A DNA stretch of 36,809 nt, from the IMG/VR virus record IMGVR_UViG_3300042289_000474, positions 1 to 36,809 of that record; one strand, written 5' to 3'. This stretch comes from a virus. The notes under the pieces are model-generated. The model saw nothing but the letters and a program-made list of their open reading frames with translations, was not told the origin of the DNA and made no database searches. Of the stretch, positions 23,054 to 31,389 are shown piece by piece. The first letter of the stretch is position 1, and every line of letters starts with the position of its first letter. The translations under genes and the position numbers were made by a program.

Positions 23054-25827
23054 CCTACCTCCTTCCATGTGAAGCCCACGTCAGCCGTGGCCGTGAACGT
23101 GACGCCGGGGAGCGACGGGTCGCTCTGCCGCATGGCGTCCTCGATGATCTGCTGGACTTGCCACGGGATCGACCCCTCGGGCACCGTCCACTTCTTCGCC
23201 TCGGGGTCGTACACCGCCGTGTCTTGCGGACATTCCACGACGAGCGCGTCGTGCGTCTGCGTGATGAGGCCCGTCCCCGCGCCCCACTTGTGCAGCGGGA
23301 TGGCGTCCGCAATCTTGATCATGGCCCGGTTCATCAGCGACGACGCAGCCCCTTGGATGGGGAAGTTCACGATCTCGTTCAGATCCTCGCCGTTGAGGCA
23401 GTCGCGACGACGGCCCATGACCGGCTCGGAGATGAAGCCCTGCGCCCGAAAGGTCGCCAGTTCTCGGTCCCAGCCCAGCGGAAACTCCTTCGCGCCCTCC
23501 AGCCACGCACTGTGCATGGCGCGAACCTCGCGGAGCGTGAGGCCCAAGTAGACCAACTCGCCTTTGTCGTCCTCGGTCAACTGGAGCAGCCGCAGAACCG
23601 TTTCGACGGACCCGCCGTATTGCGAAGCGTACTGCACCATCTTCGCGAGGTTTCGCATCCGGTAGGCGTCCTCGGTCCACTTGCCCGTCGGCGCGAACAG
23701 GAACGGGATGCGACGGTCGCCGGGGCGCGGGTAGCGGTGCCCCTCGGGGAAGCCCTTCGCCGCCGCGAAGCGGTCCCCGAACACGGCCATCGCCGTCATG
23801 GAGTGAGGGTCGGCACCCGCTGCGAAGGCGTCGAGGTACAACTTGCACCCCCAGCGGGCAGCGGCGATCCGCAACTCCAACTGGTCGGCGTCCGCGCCGA
23901 CAAGGACGTGCCCCGGCTGCGCTGTGACGAGCGAGCGCAGCCCCTTCGGGAAGTTCTGCGCGTTGATGGGCTTGGACGACGAGAGCCGCCCCGTCACCGT
24001 GACGTGCGCGTTGTAGCCGGGGCGCATCCGGCCATCGGCCCACACGATGCCCCGCTTGACGTAGCCGCGCTTCTCGCGCTCGCCGCGCTCCTCGTCCGTT
24101 TCGTCGTCGTCCCAGCCCACGCCGTCCACGGCGTCGGTCATGGGGCGCAACTTGACGATGTACGTCCCCAACTCCTTCTGCGCGCTTCGGTAGTTCCGCA
24201 GCGTCTTGAGGAACGTCTTCTGCTGCTCCGTCAGTTTCGGGATCATCAAGCAGCCCCGAATCACGTCGTCCGACGTGCTTGGGTCGCCGCTCCCGGTGAA
24301 GCGGAGGTCGTCGTCAATGGGCGGCTGGAGATCCCACGTCCCGAACAGGAGGCGACGCAGGGCGTGCGTGCTGCCGGGGTTGAGGTCGGGAAGGCCGGAA
24401 GCGTCGCGGAGCGCGGCCCGCAGTTCCAGCACCTCGCGCATCTTCGACTTCTCCTTCGCGGCGCGGGCGGGCTGATCCACGAACATGCCCACGGTGTGCA
24501 TGTCGCAGCAGATCCGCTGGATGCGATGGTCGCACGCGAGAAGGTGGTCTTGCCCCCGCACCCGCGTCGCGTCGTAGAGCGGGGGCAGCACCCGCGCCGT
24601 CACGGCCACGTCGAGGGCGCAGTAGCGGTGCAACTCCTCGTCGGTTTCGGAGTCGAACGCCAACTTGCGCCCCTCCCTGTCCGTCTTCCACGCATGGATG
24701 TCGGTGTACATGGAGCCGACGAACGCGAGGTTGTGGGGCAACTCCGACTCGACCAAACGGTGCAGAAGGATGGTGTCGAGCGTAGGCATCGGGTCGATGC
24801 CGTACTGCGCCCGCACCACCATGCGGTCATAGGAACCCGCGTTGTGGCCCACCTTCACCACCTCGGGGTGCGTGAAGAACGCCCGCAGCACCTCGTGGAT
24901 GCGGGCTTCGTCGCTCGGCGTGTAGAAGCGGCTCACGCCGTCCTTCGCGAGCAGCCCGACAAGGTGAACCTCATCGGCGTCCCCGATGCCGATGCACCGG
25001 ACGTTCGCCGTCAGCGGTTCGATGCCGTCCGTTTCGTAGTCGTAGGCCAGCACCGCGCCGGGGCGCAGAAGGAACGCCGCCAACTGCTCGGGGGTCGGCT
25101 GATAGACGACACTCGGCTCCCGCCATGCCAGTGAGCCTCGGAACCATCGGATGGCGCGGCCCACGTCGGAGCGGAACGGGACCGTCCACTTCGGCATGTG
25201 GGTGACGAAGCCGGGGGAGAGGGTCGGCATCACCTTGACCCGCCCACCCGTGTTCGCCTCGCTCGCCTCGCTGCCCACCACGCGGAGCGTGTTCGCAGCG
25301 GGGTCGTAGTGCAGCCGCCCCTCCATCATGCCGCCCCGCAGATCGAGGATGGACGCCCCCGCGCCCGTCACCGCTTTCGTCGCGGTACTCCCCATGAGGA
25401 TGATCTTATCGAAACGGGCCAACTCGGACGCGAGCCGGGGGCGGCAGCAGTCAATGGGCGACGGCTCCAGCGGCAGGGCGGGGTAGCCGTCCTTCGCACG
25501 CTGCGCGTTCTCCCGCCGACGCTCGGCGTTGCGGCTCTGGATCTGCGCCAGCAGCCGCTTGAGGTCGTTCCCCGGCGGCTGGCACGCCACTGTCGTCGTC
25601 CAGAAGGCGTCGCCGCGTCGTAGGCTTTGCGCGGCCAGTGCGCGCATGGCCTCTTGGTTCGACGGCCCGACGAAGGGACGCCCCTCGCGCACTTCCACGT
25701 CGCCGGGACTGTCCCCGACGACGGCGATGCGGGCACCGTCGTTGTCCTCGGCGGGGACGGGGCCACCCTGTCGGCACGTCGCCAGCGGGCACACGTCGCA
25801 GCGTGCGCCTCGGAAGGATTCCGTCAT
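23050..25827 (-). CDS. Family A DNA polymerase with N-terminal UDG-like domain
   Basis: 925 residues from ATG 25827, which overlaps the upstream stop (ATGA). Residues ~1-220 resemble family-4 uracil-DNA glycosylase: Cys10, Cys13, Cys18 and later Cys82, Cys127/128 as possible Fe-S ligands, and Gly-Asp-Ser-Pro-Gly at 38-42. Residues ~255-420 are a 3'-5' exonuclease with Asp263/Glu265, Asn329...Asp334 and Tyr402...Asp406. The polymerase has motif A Asp646-Ala-Asp-Gln-Leu-Glu-Leu-Arg, motif B Arg-Asn-Leu-Ala-Lys729...Tyr737-Gly, and motif C His859-Asp860-Ala. A UDG-like N-terminus on a phage PolA of this size also occurs, as I recall, in SPO1-type phages. This is the replicative polymerase. No 5'-3' exonuclease domain is present. 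Confidence 0.95.
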   Translation of the reverse strand: MTESFRGARCDVCPLATCRQGGPVPAEDNDGARIAVVGDSPGDVEVREGRPFVGPSNQEAMRALAAQSLRRGDAFWTTTVACQPPGNDLKRLLAQIQSRNAERRRENAQRAKDGYPALPLEPSPIDCCRPRLASELARFDKIILMGSTATKAVTGAGASILDLRGGMMEGRLHYDPAANTLRVVGSEASEANTGGRVKVMPTLSPGFVTHMPKWTVPFRSDVGRAIRWFRGSLAWREPSVVYQPTPEQLAAFLLRPGAVLAYDYETDGIEPLTANVRCIGIGDADEVHLVGLLAKDGVSRFYTPSDEARIHEVLRAFFTHPEVVKVGHNAGSYDRMVVRAQYGIDPMPTLDTILLHRLVESELPHNLAFVGSMYTDIHAWKTDREGRKLAFDSETDEELHRYCALDVAVTARVLPPLYDATRVRGQDHLLACDHRIQRICCDMHTVGMFVDQPARAAKEKSKMREVLELRAALRDASGLPDLNPGSTHALRRLLFGTWDLQPPIDDDLRFTGSGDPSTSDDVIRGCLMIPKLTEQQKTFLKTLRNYRSAQKELGTYIVKLRPMTDAVDGVGWDDDETDEERGEREKRGYVKRGIVWADGRMRPGYNAHVTVTGRLSSSKPINAQNFPKGLRSLVTAQPGHVLVGADADQLELRIAAARWGCKLYLDAFAAGADPHSMTAMAVFGDRFAAAKGFPEGHRYPRPGDRRIPFLFAPTGKWTEDAYRMRNLAKMVQYASQYGGSVETVLRLLQLTEDDKGELVYLGLTLREVRAMHSAWLEGAKEFPLGWDRELATFRAQGFISEPVMGRRRDCLNGEDLNEIVNFPIQGAASSLMNRAMIKIADAIPLHKWGAGTGLITQTHDALVVECPQDTAVYDPEAKKWTVPEGSIPWQVQQIIEDAMRQSDPSLPGVTFTATADVGFTWKEVG

Positions 25828-26129
25828 GCGGTGCCCCACGGGTCGATGCCGTCGTCGTCCTCATCGCCCCGGTAGTGCATGATGGGCGTGCCGGGTCCGG
25901 CGTAGGTGCCGACGACGTTGAACTCGACCCACTCGACGGCGTCCTCCTCCGTCCACTCGGGGTTCATGGCGAGGAAGGCATTGACCACGGCGTCGTAGTC
26001 GTAGACGGCGACCGCGACGTTGTCCCGCAGCCCGATGCCCACGATGGCGGCGTCCAGCCCGTCCCACAGGACGGCCTCGGGGTTGCCGAACGCGAGCATG
26101 GCGCGAAGGGTTTCGTGCGGCGCGCTCAC
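25824..26129 (-). CDS. Conserved phage hypothetical protein
   Basis: 101 residues, ATGA-coupled to both neighbours. The acidic sequence has a pattern I associate with small conserved phage proteins next to replication genes: an N-terminal helix, Asp-Gly-Leu-Asp-Ala-Ala-Ile-Val-Gly, Val-Tyr-Asp-Tyr-Asp, then Glu-Trp-Val-Glu-Phe-Asn-Val. No catalytic motif is evident. Tight coupling to the polymerase suggests a replication-linked role. Confidence 0.78.
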   Translation of the reverse strand: MSAPHETLRAMLAFGNPEAVLWDGLDAAIVGIGLRDNVAVAVYDYDAVVNAFLAMNPEWTEEDAVEWVEFNVVGTYAGPGTPIMHYRGDEDDDGIDPWGTA

Positions 26130-26482
26130 GGCAGCACCCGCAGGTAGTCGCAGTCGTCGCCGGTCGCGACGACGCGAGAGTAGGCGCGCACGTCGTCCTC
26201 GTAGCGGCGTTCCGCGAGGACGGCCTCGTAGTGCGCGATCTCCTCCTCGGTCACGGCGTCGATCTCGGACCCGTAAACGAGGACGGCGTAGCGAACCTCG
26301 GCCCCCGACTCACGTCGGAGGACGAGGGTGATGTGCGCGGCGTCGGGGGAGTAGTACCGCACCGCGCTGATGAGGGCGCGATGGATCGGCTCGCCGTAGG
26401 CGTCAAGTCGGCGCGCTGCGACGACGAACGCACGTCGGACGATGTTGGCGTGGGCTTCATAGGCGATGCGGTACACGGTCAC
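26126..26482 (-). CDS. Hypothetical protein
   Basis: 118 residues, ATGA-coupled at both ends. The composition is mixed alpha/beta with a Glu-rich helix in the second half (Thr-Glu-Glu-Glu-Ile-Ala-His-Tyr-Glu). There is no TM segment, signal peptide or recognised motif. It belongs to the polymerase operon by overlap. Confidence 0.7.
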   Translation of the reverse strand: MTVYRIAYEAHANIVRRAFVVAARRLDAYGEPIHRALISAVRYYSPDAAHITLVLRRESGAEVRYAVLVYGSEIDAVTEEEIAHYEAVLAERRYEDDVRAYSRVVATGDDCDYLRVLP

Positions 26483-26706
26483 TCCTCTTCTGCGTTGAGC
26501 GCGGCGTCTTCAGCGGCGGCGACGATGCCGTCCAGCACCTTGTCGGCGCGATCCATCGCGTCGTGCAGATCGGCGTCGAAGCGGTGCGCGAGGTCGCGCA
26601 TCACGTTGGGTCCGGCTGCGGTGTCTGCGAGCGTCATCACGTTCCGCACGGCGTCGCGGAGGTCTTCCAGTGCGGCGACGGCGTCGCCGGGGGTCGCGTG
26701 GGTCAT
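26479..26706 (-). CDS. Small acidic helical protein
   Basis: 75 residues, almost entirely helix-forming and rich in Ala, Asp and Glu, ending in a Glu cluster. Its stop overlaps the next ATG. It is the first gene of the polymerase operon, starting 38 bases beyond the upstream terminator. No member of the repeated promoter family is evident before it. Function unknown. Confidence 0.68.
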   Translation of the reverse strand: MTHATPGDAVAALEDLRDAVRNVMTLADTAAGPNVMRDLAHRFDADLHDAMDRADKVLDGIVAAAEDAALNAEEE

Positions 26707-26743
26707 GGTCGTTCACCCGTGGGGTAAGGGTTGGCGCACGAAA

Positions 26744-26770
26744 GGGCGGGCAGTCTTCGACCACCCGCCC
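26744..26770 (-). terminator. Rho-independent terminator after SSB-like gene
   Basis: On the minus strand GGGCGGG and CCCGCCC pair around an inner GTC-GAA-GAC hairpin; the two-base steps between are G-T wobbles, so the 12-base stem is continuous. TTTCGT follows. It closes the Sak4-SSB unit. Confidence 0.8.
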
Positions 26771-26793
26771 CCCGTGTTGCCGTGAGGCGAGGA

Positions 26794-27435
26794 CTACGCG
26801 CCCAGAGCCTTCAGCAGATCAGCCGCCGCGACGCCACCCTTCGGGGCACCGCCCAGACCGCCGCCCAGACCGCCACCCGCCGGGGTGGTGACCGTCGCGG
26901 CCATGCCGCCACCCATGCCGCCGACGGCCTGCGTGTTCGGCATGGTCACCTTCGCGCCGCCGCCCAGTGCGGAGCCGTTGCTGCCCGCGTTGGCGACCGC
27001 GCCCTCGGACTTCTTGCCCTGCTCCCACGCGCCCGGCGAGAGGAACTTCAGCGAGTCACGCTGACCCGCGTCCTTGTCGCCCGCCGTGTAGTGGATGGTG
27101 ACCTCACGGCCCACGAACAGCGCGGGGCTGGCGTTGATGGTGCCCGCCTCGATCTGCGCCGGGGTGTAGCCCGCCGACTCGAACGCAGCGCGCCAGTAGT
27201 AGCGCACGCCGTCGTCAGCGGACTGCGGGATGCCCAGCCACGTCGTGCGGACGACGCCAGCGTACTCGGGGTCGGTGATCTCGACCTTGAACGCGACCTG
27301 CGGGCGACCCGTCGAAGCGACGGTGCCGTCGGCGTCCACGATCTTCCCCTTGTAGTAGCCCGTGGGCAGGTTGCGTGCGCCGGTTCCAGCGGGCGCGACG
27401 CCCGCGAGGTTCACGGAAAAGTTCCACTCGGCCAT
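26794..27435 (-). CDS. SSB-like protein (DUF669-type)
   Basis: 213 residues with a perfect AAGGAGG before ATG 27435. The N-terminal ~130 residues look like a DUF669-type OB-fold protein: Leu-Pro-x-Gly-Tyr-Tyr-Lys-Gly-Lys-Ile-Val-Asp-Ala, Ala-Phe-Lys-Val-Glu-Ile, and an aromatic-rich segment. Such proteins are found beside Sak4-type ATPases in phages and are thought to bind single-stranded DNA. The C-terminal ~70 residues are a flexible Gly/Ala/Met-rich tail, like SSB tails but without the acidic tip. It follows the Sak4-like gene and is closed by a strong terminator. Confidence 0.8.
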   Translation of the reverse strand: MAEWNFSVNLAGVAPAGTGARNLPTGYYKGKIVDADGTVASTGRPQVAFKVEITDPEYAGVVRTTWLGIPQSADDGVRYYWRAAFESAGYTPAQIEAGTINASPALFVGREVTIHYTAGDKDAGQRDSLKFLSPGAWEQGKKSEGAVANAGSNGSALGGGAKVTMPNTQAVGGMGGGMAATVTTPAGGGLGGGLGGAPKGGVAAADLLKALGA

Positions 27436-27466
27436 GATGATTGCCTCCTTGCAGTTTGATGAACGT

Positions 27467-27488
27467 CCCGGTGCTTACGCCCACCGGG
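27467..27488 (-). promoter_or_regulatory. Hairpin in the 5' leader of the SSB-like gene
   Basis: CCCGGTG (27467-27473) and CACCGGG (27482-27488) form a 7-base stem with an 8-base loop in the 90-base gap between the Sak4-like and SSB-like genes. No T run follows on the minus strand, so it is more likely an mRNA stability or translational element than a terminator. Confidence 0.45.
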
Positions 27489-27525
27489 GGGAAGCGTGAG
27501 GGCGAAACCGCGCCCCCTCGGAAGT

Positions 27526-28419
27526 CTAGAAGAACGTCGCCCAGCGAGTCGCCTTCGCACGGCGCAGCGCGGCTCGGTCCCATGCGTCGCGGATCGTCCA
27601 GCGGGCGTGCCGGGGGTCGATCCCCTTGCCCACGAGGTCGGCGTAGAACGCCTCCAGAATGGCAGCGTCGCCTTCGGGCGTCCCTGCGAGCAGTTTCCCG
27701 GCGACGGCCTCGACCACCTCTTCTTGCCACGCCAGCGACGGCAAGCGGCTGATGGTGTAGCCGTTGAGGCGCAGAATCTCGCCAAGGTTGAGCGGCGCGG
27801 GGCTAGGCGTCCCGGCGTCGCGGTCCTTGCCGGTCCACTCGATGCCGCCGTCGCAGCGGTAGACCGCGCCCCACGGGCGTCGGGCAGCGTCGAACGTCGC
27901 CCGCAGCACAAGGTCAGCCATCGCGGGCAACTGCTCGGGAAGGTCACCGGAGAGTTTCGGGCCACCGCGCACGCGGGTGCCGTCCGGCTTCGTCATGGGC
28001 AACTGCTCCCAGCAGTTCACGACGACGTGGATGCCCGCGTAGCGAGCGGCGGCGCGGAAGTCCAAGACGTACTCGCGCAACTTGCCCCACAACTTGTAGC
28101 CGGAAAACTTGTTCTCCAGCAGGTTGAAGGTGTGTTCGGCCATGAACGAGAAGTCATCGACCACGACGGCATCGACGGTCTTCGCCTTCGCCGCCGCCTC
28201 GATGGCCTTCGTCGCCGCGTCGATGGTCGCGCAGTCGTAGACCTTCGGGTTGTAGCCGCAGAGGGCGGGGAGCGGCTTCAGCGCGCCGGGGGCCGCGAGG
28301 AAGAGCGCATTAGGGAAACTGTAGCCTTGGTCGGTCGTCTTTCCGACGCCGCTGCGCCCGTAGGTCACGACGAACGCTGGCCCGCCGGGGTCGGCGGGGT
28401 TCTTTGCTTGGGTGGTCAC
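27526..28419 (-). CDS. Sak4-like RecA-fold recombination ATPase
   Basis: 297 residues from GTG 28419, chosen for the GGAGG six bases upstream. Walker A is Gly-Arg-Ser-Gly-Val-Gly-Lys27-Thr. Walker B is Ala-Val-Val-Val-Asp88-Asp89. The length and short RecA-like core fit the phage nucleotide-binding/Sak4 (AAA_24) family, which promotes single-strand annealing together with the SSB-like partner encoded next. Promoter P3 precedes it. The nuclease at 28490 lies immediately upstream, giving a compact recombination set. Confidence 0.85.
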   Translation of the reverse strand: MTTQAKNPADPGGPAFVVTYGRSGVGKTTDQGYSFPNALFLAAPGALKPLPALCGYNPKVYDCATIDAATKAIEAAAKAKTVDAVVVDDFSFMAEHTFNLLENKFSGYKLWGKLREYVLDFRAAARYAGIHVVVNCWEQLPMTKPDGTRVRGGPKLSGDLPEQLPAMADLVLRATFDAARRPWGAVYRCDGGIEWTGKDRDAGTPSPAPLNLGEILRLNGYTISRLPSLAWQEEVVEAVAGKLLAGTPEGDAAILEAFYADLVGKGIDPRHARWTIRDAWDRAALRRAKATRWATFF

Positions 28420-28439
28420 GTTGCCTCCGTGATGCTTTC

Positions 28440-28468
28440 CATGTAGTACCCGCTTTGCCACCTGTCAA
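28440..28468 (-). promoter_or_regulatory. Promoter P3 (phage-specific family)
   Basis: TTGACA (28463-28468), 17-base spacer with GTGGCAAAGCGGG, then TACATG (28440-28445) on the minus strand. It drives the Sak4-like and SSB-like genes. Confidence 0.7.
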
Positions 28469-28489
28469 CGGGGCGCGGGCCTTTTTCTT

Positions 28490-29326
28490 TCAGCCCTGCT
28501 CGGGGGGCGTCGCCCACTCGCACCGCGCATACATCGGGCACGCGCCGTAGCGGGTCCAGCAAGTGTGTTCGCTCGGATGCGCGGGCCACTCGCTCACCGC
28601 GAGGTTCCGCGCCTCCAACTCCTGCAAGCGACGCCACGCCTCGCGGATCGCCTCGGGGAACTTTCGGAGCAGCCCCGGCACCGGGGCCAACTGCGGACGG
28701 GCGAAGGTGATGTCCTTCACGTCGGTCTGAATGAGGTTGCACACGACGCCGCCGAACTGGTCGCCGTAGGCGAGCCGCCCGGCCCAGCGGTAGGCGAGGA
28801 ACTGGCCCGACACCGCATACCACCGGGGGTGCGACGTGGTGATGCGCCCGGTCGTCTTGTGGTCAACGAAGTAGACGCGCCCGTCGCGCCCGCGCCACAC
28901 CAAGTCCACGCGCATCGTCAGCGGTGCGCCGTCGAACTCCAGTGCGAAGACCTCCTCGACGTGAAGGATCTCGGGACGCTCGGCGGCGTAGCGGGTGACG
29001 TAGCCACGCACGATGTCGCGAGCCAGCCCCGCGAACTCGCGCCACGCGGGACCGTCCTTCTTCGCCGCGAGCGCGGTGACGGCGTCCAGCGGCTCGTAGT
29101 AGGCGGCGGGGTCACGGCCCTGCTGGTCTTCGCGCATCCGTGCGTAGTGATGCGCCAGCCCGACGTGAACCATGCTCCCCAAGGCGAGCGCACGCCCGCT
29201 CTCGGAGTCGTCGTGCTTCTCCCCCTTGTGGGAGTACGCATAGAGTTGAGGGCACCGGAGGAAAGTTTCGTAGCGGTGCCAGCCGAACGGGGACGGCCCC
29301 GTGTCGAGCAGAAGAGGTTGGGTCAT
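28490..29326 (-). CDS. Cas4/RecB-like PD-(D/E)xK exonuclease
   Basis: 278 residues with GAGG upstream of ATG 29326. Gly-Ser-Met-Val-His54 is the family's histidine motif. Asp141 (Arg-Val-Asp-Leu-Val) and Asp155-His-Lys157 form the PD-(D/E)xK active site. Cys25 and Cys256, Cys263, Cys269 match the split 4Fe-4S ligands of Cas4/AddB-type nucleases. Such phage enzymes resect DNA ends for annealing recombination or degrade DNA. It is not part of a CRISPR locus; no array is present. It lies just upstream of the Sak4-like gene and after a terminator. Confidence 0.9.
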   Translation of the reverse strand: MTQPLLLDTGPSPFGWHRYETFLRCPQLYAYSHKGEKHDDSESGRALALGSMVHVGLAHHYARMREDQQGRDPAAYYEPLDAVTALAAKKDGPAWREFAGLARDIVRGYVTRYAAERPEILHVEEVFALEFDGAPLTMRVDLVWRGRDGRVYFVDHKTTGRITTSHPRWYAVSGQFLAYRWAGRLAYGDQFGGVVCNLIQTDVKDITFARPQLAPVPGLLRKFPEAIREAWRRLQELEARNLAVSEWPAHPSEHTCWTRYGACPMYARCEWATPPEQG

Positions 29327-29389
29327 TCGCGTTGCCTCGCGTGCTGGAGTACCTATGCGCCGGAGGCGGGGACGGCCACCAAAATCGAA

Positions 29390-29425
29390 CCCGCCGCCCG
29401 GTCAGAACATGACCGCGACGGCGGG
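29390..29425 (-). terminator. Rho-independent terminator after DUF2325-like gene
   Basis: On the minus strand CCCGCCG...CGGCGGG encloses CGGTCA-TGTTC-TGACCG, followed by TTCGATTTT. Just before it, 29431-29446 is a perfect 16-base palindrome (GGCGCGCTAGCGCGCC) that could add to termination or bind a protein. Together they fill the 126-base gap between 29327 and 29452. Confidence 0.8.
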
Positions 29426-29452
29426 CCGATGGCGCGCTAGCGCGCCGTCCCG

Positions 29453-30490
29453 TCAGATCGTGAGCGAGGACGTGATGACGATGCGGCGGCGCAGGTTGAC
29501 CTTGCCGTCGTCGCTCACGGTGACGCTCTCCACGCCCTCGGCGCGCATCGCCTCCAGCAACAGGCGCAACGCCTCCAGCGTGTCCTTCGCGGCCTCGCCG
29601 GGGAGCAGCGCGGCGACGGGAGCGGGCGACGGGGGCGCGGGAGCCTCGGGGACCGGGGCAACGTGCGAGACATCGAACTCGCTGCCCACCTTTGCGGGCA
29701 CGGGGGCCGTGAGCGGGAACTGCCCGACGGCAGCGCGCCAGCCACCCGCCCGCGTGTGCGCCGTGCCCGGCGCACGGGTCGGGCTGGCGTCCTCTGCGGT
29801 GGGGACGACGCCCAGCGTGGCGCACACGGACTCGTAGAGGGCGCGGTTCACGATGCGCGTCGCCGCCGCGCCCTGCCCCGCCTTGATGCCCAACGCGAGC
29901 CGGGCGGCGCGGACGGGCTGGAAGAGGGCCGTCGCGTTGTGGTCGGTCTTCTCCGCGATCTCGGCCACGGTGAACCACGGGTTCGCGGCGACGAGCGGCA
30001 GCACGCTCTGATAGACCTTGTCCTCGGTGGGCTTCAGACGCAGGGGGGCGGGGGGAACGGTGACGACGGGGACGCGCATGAGGGACTCCTGTTCAGCGGG
30101 TTGATCGAGCGGGGGAAGGTCGAGAATGACGGACGCGGGGAGCGACATGATCGCGGCTTGCGTCACGTCGATGGGCTGCGGCTTGCCCTCGGCCACGAGA
30201 GTCAGAGCCGGGAAGCCCTGCCTCTCCAGCACCGGGGACATCGCGGCCTTGCGGTGGGGTCCGCACACGAGCGGGACACCCGCCTCGCGTGCGCGCTCCA
30301 TCGCGGGCTTCGACAGTTTGTGGGAGCAGTTGTCCGTCGCGACGACGACGACGCCGCAGCCAGCCGGGATGCTGCCCAAGTGCGAGGTCGTGGGCCACCA
30401 CCACGCCACCTCAATGCCGTGAGCGAGGAGCGTCGTGTCCATCTGCCGCCGCCACGTCGTGCGGGAGCCGACGAGTAGAGCCGCGATCAT
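29453..30490 (-). CDS. DUF2325-like protein with possible wHTH
   Basis: 345 residues from ATG 30490, ATGA-coupled to the upstream gene. The first ~90 residues (Leu-Leu-Val-Gly-Ser-Arg, Val-Val-Val-Val-Ala-Thr-Asp-Asn-Cys-Ser-His, Val-Pro-Leu-Val-Cys-Gly) match the Rossmann-like DUF2325 pattern found in many phages and bacteria. Residues ~155-210 (Phe-Thr-Val-Ala-Glu-Ile-Ala-Glu-Lys, then Ala-Leu-Phe-Gln-Pro-Val-Arg) look like a winged helix. An Ala/Pro linker and a short Val/Arg-rich C-terminal domain follow. A DNA-linked or regulatory role is inferred. It is the last gene of the P2 operon. Confidence 0.78.
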   Translation of the reverse strand: MIAALLVGSRTTWRRQMDTTLLAHGIEVAWWWPTTSHLGSIPAGCGVVVVATDNCSHKLSKPAMERAREAGVPLVCGPHRKAAMSPVLERQGFPALTLVAEGKPQPIDVTQAAIMSLPASVILDLPPLDQPAEQESLMRVPVVTVPPAPLRLKPTEDKVYQSVLPLVAANPWFTVAEIAEKTDHNATALFQPVRAARLALGIKAGQGAAATRIVNRALYESVCATLGVVPTAEDASPTRAPGTAHTRAGGWRAAVGQFPLTAPVPAKVGSEFDVSHVAPVPEAPAPPSPAPVAALLPGEAAKDTLEALRLLLEAMRAEGVESVTVSDDGKVNLRRRIVITSSLTI

Positions 30491-30999
30491 TCGACACCCC
30501 ACGGGAGCGTGATGTCGTGCGTGATGAGGTCTTTCGCGATGTGCTTCATGCGGGCCGCGAGCGCGTCGATGCACGCGAACATGAAGGTCGTCGCCACCTC
30601 GCGCTTCGTGTCGGCGGGCATCCCCGTCGCCCACAGAGCCGTGTGCTGCTCCAGCAGATCGTAGAGGGCGATCATGCCGCCGTCGTCGTGGGCAACGTCG
30701 GCGAACGTCGCGGCGTCCTCCGCGAACCTTTCGCGGACGGCGTTGCGCGACGTGGACGCGGCGACCCGGTGTTCCGTCGAGCCGACGGGCACGGCGATGC
30801 GCTGCACCGCTTCGCGGGCGAAGCCCTGCATCGTCCACCCGCCGTGCGGGAGGTCGCCGGGACGAAGCGCGTAGGCGGCAGCGGTCGCCTTGCGGGACCG
30901 GATCTTCTCGTAGCCGACGAGCGCGTAGACTTCCGTGCATCCCGTCGGCACGGGTGCGCCGGGGGCGAGGAGGATGTGGTCGATGTAGTTGCGGCTCAT
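30487..30999 (-). CDS. Hypothetical protein
   Basis: 170 residues, ATGA-coupled on both sides. The N-terminal half is mixed alpha/beta with several Gly-Pro turns; the C-terminal half is helical (Phe-Ala-Asp-Val-Ala, Ala-Leu-Tyr-Asp-Leu-Leu-Glu, Phe-Met-Phe-Ala-Cys-Ile-Asp-Ala-Leu). No motif is recognised and there is no TM segment. It is the second gene of the P2 operon. Confidence 0.7.
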   Translation of the reverse strand: MSRNYIDHILLAPGAPVPTGCTEVYALVGYEKIRSRKATAAAYALRPGDLPHGGWTMQGFAREAVQRIAVPVGSTEHRVAASTSRNAVRERFAEDAATFADVAHDDGGMIALYDLLEQHTALWATGMPADTKREVATTFMFACIDALAARMKHIAKDLITHDITLPWGVE

Positions 31000-31208
31000 G
31001 CGATCCCCACGGGTGCGGGGCGACGGGCATCGGCTTCCGCGAGCGCGTCAGCCAGCGCACGGAGCGCGTCGGGGATCGTGGCGCGGCCAATGACGTGTCC
31101 GGCGTAGCCGGGGATGGTCGCCGCGAGGGTCACACCGTGGGCGGTGTAGTCGATGCTGATGGCCGCATCGTGGGGGGTGCGCCTTCGGGCGCGGGGGGTG
31201 CTGGACAT
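30996..31208 (-). CDS. Small hypothetical protein
   Basis: 70 residues from ATG 31208 (Met-Ser-Ser-Thr-Pro-Arg), chosen because AAGGAGG lies about 8 bases upstream; upstream in-frame codons overlap promoter P2. It has a basic N-terminus, a beta-like centre and an Ala-rich helix at the end. First gene of the P2 operon. Function unknown. Confidence 0.7.
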   Translation of the reverse strand: MSSTPRARRRTPHDAAISIDYTAHGVTLAATIPGYAGHVIGRATIPDALRALADALAEADARRPAPVGIA

Positions 31209-31237
31209 GGGAGCCGCCTCCTTGGTGCGGCCCATTC

Positions 31238-31265
31238 ATCATAGCACCCGTTTGCCACGGGTCAA
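31238..31265 (-). promoter_or_regulatory. Promoter P2 (phage-specific family)
   Basis: TTGACC (31260-31265), 16-base spacer, TATGAT (31238-31243) on the minus strand. The spacer region contains an inverted repeat CCCGT-GGCAA-ACGGG, the clearest operator-like form of the family. Confidence 0.78.
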
Positions 31266-31313
31266 GGGGCGTCGGGCAGAATAGTGCTAGCGGGACAGGT
31301 CGGCGCGAATCAG

Positions 31314-31341
31314 AAGGGGGAGGGCTTTCGCCCTCCCCCTT
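31314..31341 (-). terminator. Strong hairpin terminator
   Basis: A perfect 12-base stem (AAGGGGGAGGGC with GCCCTCCCCCTT) closed on the minus strand by a GAAA tetraloop, placed 48 bases after the stop of the 84-residue gene and before promoter P2. The 3' T run is short, so it may also act as a processing or insulating hairpin. Confidence 0.8.
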
Positions 31342-31389
31342 CACCCTACCAGCAGCACACCACGTCGTCGGACCACCGACAGAACGAGT

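Noticed and set aside
28490-29326. Cas4-like nuclease as evidence for a CRISPR locus
   Set aside because: No repeat-spacer array and no other cas gene is present; stand-alone Cas4-like enzymes are common in phages.
29370-29400. A T-loop-like GGGTTCGAT on the minus strand suggesting a second tRNA
   Set aside because: No matching T-stem, acceptor or anticodon arm; the segment is the tail of a terminator.
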